A program made the position numbers and the translations under genes. This document shows, one piece after another, positions 42,901 through 46,762 of a stretch of 46,762 nucleotides of DNA. The notes beneath the pieces were generated by a model. The model was given only the letters and a program-made list of their open reading frames with translations. It had not been told where the DNA came from and did not search any database. The first letter of the stretch is position 1. Every line of letters begins with the position of its first letter. The stretch covers positions 1 through 46,762 of the forward strand of contig JAOADU010000037.1 in the NCBI GenBank assembly GCA_026417155.1. Direction: 5' to 3'. Origin of the DNA: Bacteroidales bacterium (GTDB lineage: Bacteria; Bacteroidota; Bacteroidia; Bacteroidales; GWA2-32-17).

Positions 42901-45900
42901 ACTGGTACTCTGGGACCAGCACATATATTTACACCATTGATTAACATATTTGGCCTGTTCTGACTGACTGTTGCTGAAGTAGTAGTTGGGCATGCATCCG
43001 TATTATCTGCATACCTGAATGTTGTTGAATTGAAGCCTGTATTGGTAAATGTTGTAGAAGCATTATATGTATAAAATGTGCCACTTCCAGTTGGATCGTT
43101 GCTAAAGCATGTTTCAACAATAATATTCGATACGCCATCCCATACAAACGGAGTAGTAAATACATGCGTATTAGCGCCAACAACCGGTTGATAATCGACA
43201 GGTCCATATACTGAAACAAACCCGGTACTTTCAAATGTATTGGTTAAGGCAGTAATATTTGTCGGAGCAATACGAATAGTAAAGGCTTTATGTATTCCTG
43301 CACCATTCAAATTCGTTACATTGAATGTGATGGATTTGAGTAATCCGGCTTTAAATCCTGCTGCAGTCAATTCGGATGCTAAAATTAACATCTGGTGTTT
43401 GGAGCTTTCGTAATAATTGCCATATACAGCCGGATAACCTGTTGATGAATTTGCTGTTGTTCCAGTTCCAATCTGACCATTTACATTGGTTTGCAATTCA
43501 GCTGCAGCATAATAAGTAGTTGTTTGGTTTATAACAGGCGTTGTAAATGTTGTGCCTGTGCCCAATACATTAAAACCTGTTAGAGCATCGTACCAAACAA
43601 CCTGAGCATTAGTTGAAGCCGTTGCACCCAATTGTACTGTACCAGTACCACAGCGACTTCCATTCGTAGTTGTTAATATTGTTGGATTATTTACATTTAC
43701 TAAAACATTTTGTTGCAAACATACCGAAGATCCCGCATAAGCTGTAAACTGATAATACGTACTTTGATTAATTACAGGTGTATTGTAGGTTAAGCCTGTT
43801 GCACCTATGATGTCGGTATAATTTACTCCATCGGCCGATTGTGCCCACTGGAAGGTAGCTGTGCCCCACCCTGTATTAGGCGATACACTTAATAAAGAGC
43901 TTCCCGACTGACAAAAATCATTGGGCGATGCAGTAATACTTACCGTAGCAGGCAACGTGACAACTGTTGTGGTTGCTACGTTGCTACATTGAGTTGATGT
44001 GTTGTTGGCTGTACAAGTATATGTTACACTACCTGCAACATTCGTTTTGGCATATACTGTAGTAGCACTTGTTCCGGAAACATACGGAACGGTACATGCA
44101 GCATCGGTAAATAATCCGGTAGCAGGTGACCATAAATATTCATCAAAATCGGCTAAATTTGATGTTACTTGTATGGTTGCTACAGCATTATTGCATACAG
44201 TTTGATTTGGCGATATAGTAAGGGGTGCTGCTGCATTAACGGTAGCAACTACCGGAACGCGAGCACTTGGACATTGTTGCATTGTTGTTCCATAAAAACG
44301 TGTATTGATACGATTAACATTTACACCAAAATTTGTAGGAGTAGTCATCGCACATCCTGTACCATTATCTTGATATCCATAAATATGCGAATTGAAGGAT
44401 GTATTTGTATATTGAATATGAGTGGAAGTAGAAAATGTAGAATTATTTCCATAGCAAATTTGGATAACAATATTCGACACACCATCCCAATTAAACGGAG
44501 TGGTTAATGTAATAGTTTGCCAGCCTGTTGCAGAAAAAGTGAATGATGAATTTGAAAAAACTTCTGTCAATCCAGTTATATAAGATGTTGTTAGGGAATT
44601 ATTGGTTGTTTGCCCCATTAAAATTTTGAAGTTTGTCATCGCAGGCGAGCCAAGGCTAACAATATTAAATGCCAAGTCGGTAATATTGCCTGGCATAAGG
44701 TTCATTGCAGATAATTCACTGGCTAAGAATAAATATTGATGTTTGCCATCTTTCCAATTTGTACTGAATGGTGTTTGGGCTGCTGCTGTTGAAACGTTAG
44801 TTTGTGTTCCTGCCTGCACATAACCGGGCGATAATAAAATATTATTTGCTTGTGCATAGAACGTCGTAGTTGAACTTATCGAAGGTGTGTTAAAAGGAGA
44901 ACCTGTACCTAACAGAGTTCCTCCTGTGGGTGCATTAAACCATTGAATAGCATTGCCGGTACCAGTTGCTTGTAAGGTAACCGATCCTGTACCACAACGC
45001 ACACCGGGAGTTGTAGAGGTTATTTCGGTAGCAAAATTGATATACACCGGCGTAGAGTATGCTGTTTCGGGTCCATTCAAACAGGTAACCATGCAACGGT
45101 AATAAATAGGAGCATTAGGAGTTACGTTGTACGAGGAAGCTGTTGCACCCGAAATATTATTATAGGTTGTACCATCCGTTGAGCTTTGCCATTGATATTG
45201 CACACCCGTACCCGATGGAACATTTTGAATAGTAAGCGTTACACTTTGTCCAAAACATATTGGCGGAGTGATCGAACTTAATGTATTGCCCGGTGCTGGT
45301 GTAGTACACGTATAAGCAGCTGTACCTTCAAATTCGTCGGCGCCAATGTCGGTAGCTGTTCCCGAACCTGTGTATCCTGTTTCACCCCAACGTATATCAT
45401 TATCAATATCGGTAGTAATAGCAGGAGTAGTAATTTTTTGCCCCGAGCTTTCAATCATAGTTGGTACGGTGGTTTGAATATGCAAATCGAATGGTGGAGT
45501 AGTTATATTAACAAATGGAGGCATTACACTAAACGAAACATTATCTCGAGGAGCAACACGAGTTTGAAAAGCATTTATAGTTTGGTCGGCATTGGTACCA
45601 TCGTAAAATATTAAATTAGAAGGACCAGGTGTGCCTGCAAAAAAGTCATTGTTGTTTGAAGTATTAGCATAAGATGTTAAAGTAGTGGCATTTCGACGAT
45701 ACGCTACCGTAAATCCCGTTCCTTTAGCTTGTGAAGTATTTACCACAATATTGTTACGTAAGTCTAAGGTAGGAGTTGTTGAAGCACTTATACCAGAAGA
45801 GCCAAATAATGCTGCAGAACTTGTTGTATTGAGGTATATCGTATTGTAATATGCATTAACGGTTGTTCCACCAGTAATATTTAACCCTATAACAGCATTG

Positions 45901-46762
45901 GCAGCATTGGCTTGAGTGGCTTTTAAGTCGCTGATAAAGTTATTATATATGTTTACCGTAGTTCCGTTTGCTATATAAATTCCGCCTACTGTAGGATTAG
46001 AGCTTAAGGTCGATAAATTGTAAATATTGTTTCTGAAAATATTCACTAATGAAGGTGTAGCAATTGAAATATTTATTCCATAGACCGTTCCAGAAGTACC
46101 CCCTGTTGTTCCTGTGCTGTTTAAATTGTACACTTGATTATTTGAAATTTCAATTGTGCCAACAGAACAAAATATACCATTGAAGGTTGCACCGCCTGCA
46201 CCTCCCGTAGTTGTGTAAAAGTTATACACTTGATTGTTTTGTATAATTTTATTTCCAGCTACACCATATTCTCTAATTCCGTTGATTGTCCCCGTAGTGG
46301 GAATATATAAATTACGAATGGTGTTGTTAGTAACAGCCACATTTACAGCACTACTAAAACTGTAAAATGCATCTATGCTTCCTGTCGAAGATGTGTTTGT
46401 CCAACCAATGTTTTCAATTAAATTTCCATCAACAACCAAACTTTGCGGACTTGTTGTTTTAATAATTCTCCACGAACCACTCCCTCCATTTCTTGTTAAG
46501 TTTTGAATTACATTGTTCTTTGCGTTGGCATTGGTTGGCGATCCTGTTTCAATCATTACATGAGTTCCTGTCCCTCCTAAGTCCACTCCGGCAATTTTTG
46601 TAATCGTATTATTGTTAATGTTAACGGTAGCAGCTGTTGCTGAGTTGTTGATGGCAGTATAAATACCCGTTGTTGCAGTTTGATATCCGACATAAATAAC
46701 ATTGTTGTTGATATTAATAGTATTGGACGCAGCCGTTGAGCCAATTCCATTATCTATTGCAG
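39783..46762 (-). CDS. Giant T9SS-secreted surface protein (partial, N-terminus outside window)
   Basis: The track starts this at a GTG at 46586, but the frame stays open to the window edge (I translated 46587-46762 without a stop), so the true start lies outside; at least 2326 residues. From the N-terminal side: Asn-rich parallel beta-helix repeats (to about 45650), a link with DIDNDIRWGETGYTG, three tandem modules of about 450 residues made of Ig-like and jelly-roll domains, a MAM-like jelly roll (about 41350-40850), more Ig-like domains, and a T9SS type A sorting domain (VNPNPAHSYTVVSLGK to the end KLIVE). The last part is cleaved on export and links the protein to the cell surface. Probably an adhesin; ligand unknown. 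Confidence 0.9.
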   Translation of the reverse strand, partial: AIDNGIGSTAASNTININNNVIYVGYQTATTGIYTAINNSATAATVNINNNTITKIAGVDLGGTGTHVMIETGSPTNANAKNNVIQNLTRNGGSGSWRIIKTTSPQSLVVDGNLIENIGWTNTSSTGSIDAFYSFSSAVNVAVTNNTIRNLYIPTTGTINGIREYGVAGNKIIQNNQVYNFYTTTGGAGGATFNGIFCSVGTIEISNNQVYNLNSTGTTGGTSGTVYGINISIATPSLVNIFRNNIYNLSTLSSNPTVGGIYIANGTTVNIYNNFISDLKATQANAANAVIGLNITGGTTVNAYYNTIYLNTTSSAALFGSSGISASTTPTLDLRNNIVVNTSQAKGTGFTVAYRRNATTLTSYANTSNNNDFFAGTPGPSNLIFYDGTNADQTINAFQTRVAPRDNVSFSVMPPFVNITTPPFDLHIQTTVPTMIESSGQKITTPAITTDIDNDIRWGETGYTGSGTATDIGADEFEGTAAYTCTTPAPGNTLSSITPPICFGQSVTLTIQNVPSGTGVQYQWQSSTDGTTYNNISGATASSYNVTPNAPIYYRCMVTCLNGPETAYSTPVYINFATEITSTTPGVRCGTGSVTLQATGTGNAIQWFNAPTGGTLLGTGSPFNTPSISSTTTFYAQANNILLSPGYVQAGTQTNVSTAAAQTPFSTNWKDGKHQYLFLASELSAMNLMPGNITDLAFNIVSLGSPAMTNFKILMGQTTNNSLTTSYITGLTEVFSNSSFTFSATGWQTITLTTPFNWDGVSNIVIQICYGNNSTFSTSTHIQYTNTSFNSHIYGYQDNGTGCAMTTPTNFGVNVNRINTRFYGTTMQQCPSARVPVVATVNAAAPLTISPNQTVCNNAVATIQVTSNLADFDEYLWSPATGLFTDAACTVPYVSGTSATTVYAKTNVAGSVTYTCTANNTSTQCSNVATTTVVTLPATVSITASPNDFCQSGSSLLSVSPNTGWGTATFQWAQSADGVNYTDIIGATGLTYNTPVINQSTYYQFTAYAGSSVCLQQNVLVNVNNPTILTTTNGSRCGTGTVQLGATASTNAQVVWYDALTGFNVLGTGTTFTTPVINQTTTYYAAAELQTNVNGQIGTGTTANSSTGYPAVYGNYYESSKHQMLILASELTAAGFKAGLLKSITFNVTNLNGAGIHKAFTIRIAPTNITALTNTFESTGFVSVYGPVDYQPVVGANTHVFTTPFVWDGVSNIIVETCFSNDPTGSGTFYTYNASTTFTNTGFNSTTFRYADNTDACPTTTSATVSQNRPNMLINGVNICAGPRVPVTANITSSTPITITDDVTVCNNETVLLEVTSGASNYDQITWTPAANLFTDAACTVPYTSGTHATQVYFKTTTAGNHAYICNAYNTVTECATTDNVTITVLPSSVTLTATPSKICLSGSSTISVNPSSGWSTAMLQWYESTDGINWTAISGANGISLTTPVINSTTQYKFTASIGANTCVQNTVTIEVTSPVIAGVTHGNICGSGSVVLSATPSNPTTSILWYNQATGGYPIASGQNYTTPVLTGPASYYAEPYEVLSTFNVGKLNDPSAALTPFTGYGMYFATTNAVIINSVEIYPSTAGTLNVYLVNNLTQVVDARAFTITSADISNTTKKQLVLNFFVPANTTGWMLYYDNLNIYRGAGTYSYPYTNQGFSITGNTVNGNNITGGTRMYFYNWQVTSLCTGVREPVNVNYATPDPVNIVASANNVCAGTSITLQAQSNNSNYTYTWSNNQTGNSIVVSPSTTSNYAVTASDSQTGCVAFNDINLNIYPAPVATATATPNTITCGQTVQLNAGNMYTPEVLLESFNGTTHSFTTVNTSTGGNAAAAAWTVRPSGYVYGGTTFQSPDNSKFILSNSDEQGNGGTTHTELISDVFSSVGVDTMTIQFQHYYRHYTGSSIKVEIFDGTQWTTLQTWTTTQGAANNFANATVPVPNTYLNNPNLKVRFVYDASWGYYWAIDNAKMNLFKANTFSWTSQPLGFTSTLSNPTDVPSATTQYTVTVTSYQGCTNTANITVTVNSLPAPTVTVNNSCDQSTLTASNYTGTLNWSTGETTPSIIVNNANPVTVTYTSGNCTSNAATVNPAPIQTPNAPIVNDVHACMGETIDPFVATSNYNQFNWYSDAQLSNQIGTGSTYQSTETNPGTYTYYVVAINNGCVSAPTAATLTIHSLPTAAITQNGDTLFSSSPSGNQWYNSQGPIAGATNNYYVVAVEDDYFVVVTDVNGCSAMSNILHVIPTALAQQEWNNMITVNPNPAHSYTVVSLGKLNNATIQIVTMDGRVVSESFATNSKYTLSLKGLPSGIYNVRIITNERTVNKKLIVE
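41650..45270 (-). repeat. Three tandem ~1.35-kb modules inside the giant protein gene
   Basis: The anchor [RI]CG[TS]G occurs at about 44995, 43648 and 42300, a spacing of about 1347-1348 bp. Each module has an Ig-like domain opening FCxSGSS/ICFGQS, the CGxG Ig-like domain ending TTxYxA, a jelly roll with KHQ.L.LASEL and WDGVSNI, and a domain with VCNN...FTDAACTVPY. The FTDAACTVPY stretch is nearly identical at DNA level in modules 1 and 2 (around 44100 and 42745). In module 3 the jelly roll is replaced by an unrelated sequence and the FTDAACTVPY domain is not seen. Confidence 0.8.

Noticed and set aside
39783-46762. Possible CRISPR-like or microsatellite repeats in the giant gene
   Set aside because: The short recurrences (gttgtt, acaatt) are Asn/Thr codons of beta-rich repeats in a continuous reading frame; no regular direct repeat with unique spacers exists.

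Overview
The window comes from an AT-rich member of the Bacteroidota (Bacteroidetes). Several independent signs support this. The giant surface protein at the right edge ends in a type IX secretion (T9SS) type A sorting domain. Families typical of the phylum are present: DUF4292, DUF1571 and a Porin_10-like barrel. ATP synthase subunit a carries a signal-peptide extension. Boxes of the form TAnnTTTG lie upstream of several genes, and clear Shine-Dalgarno sequences are rare. I cannot place it below phylum. Nothing looks like a prophage, insertion sequence, CRISPR array, tRNA or rRNA. This is a mostly chromosomal, envelope-oriented region.

Left part (1-13.6 kb). A truncated gmhA and an overlapping GT4 glycosyltransferase (minus strand) belong to LPS/heptose-type envelope work. 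Divergent from them are a zinc-metallopeptidase lipoprotein and a MORN-like repeat protein, then HU with its own promoter and terminator, and trmH. A compact plus-strand run follows: GT2 glycosyltransferase, ECF sigma factor, rsmG, DUF1571, DUF2147, a hybrid histidine kinase that has lost its phospho-acceptor histidine, a gamma-carbonic-anhydrase-like protein and an exported transglutaminase-like protein.

Middle (13.6-29.2 kb). A minus-strand operon runs dut, sugar-phosphate nucleotidyltransferase, TPR protein, DUF4292 lipoprotein, EnvC-like amidase activator. All junctions are overlapping or nearly so, which suggests a link between precursor supply, envelope assembly and cell separation. Next come a 2010-aa alpha-2-macroglobulin with a thioester motif, an iron-type alcohol dehydrogenase, a TM2 lipoprotein and a Porin_10-like outer-membrane protein.

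Right part (29.2-46.8 kb). The ATP synthase operon atpBEFHAG is complete for these six genes, but atpD and atpC are not here. Beyond it is a small acyl-assembly operon: enoyl-reductase-type SDR, FabZ-like dehydratase, ketosynthase, acyl carrier protein and GT2 glycosyltransferase. It converges on an asparagine-synthetase-like gene without a glutaminase cysteine. This group is the best candidate for an undescribed biosynthetic system, perhaps an acylated and amidated glycoconjugate; the product is unknown. The window ends inside a >2300-residue T9SS-secreted protein made of a beta-helix followed by three ~1.35-kb tandem modules.

All calls rest on reading motifs, gene order and spacing. No database search was possible.
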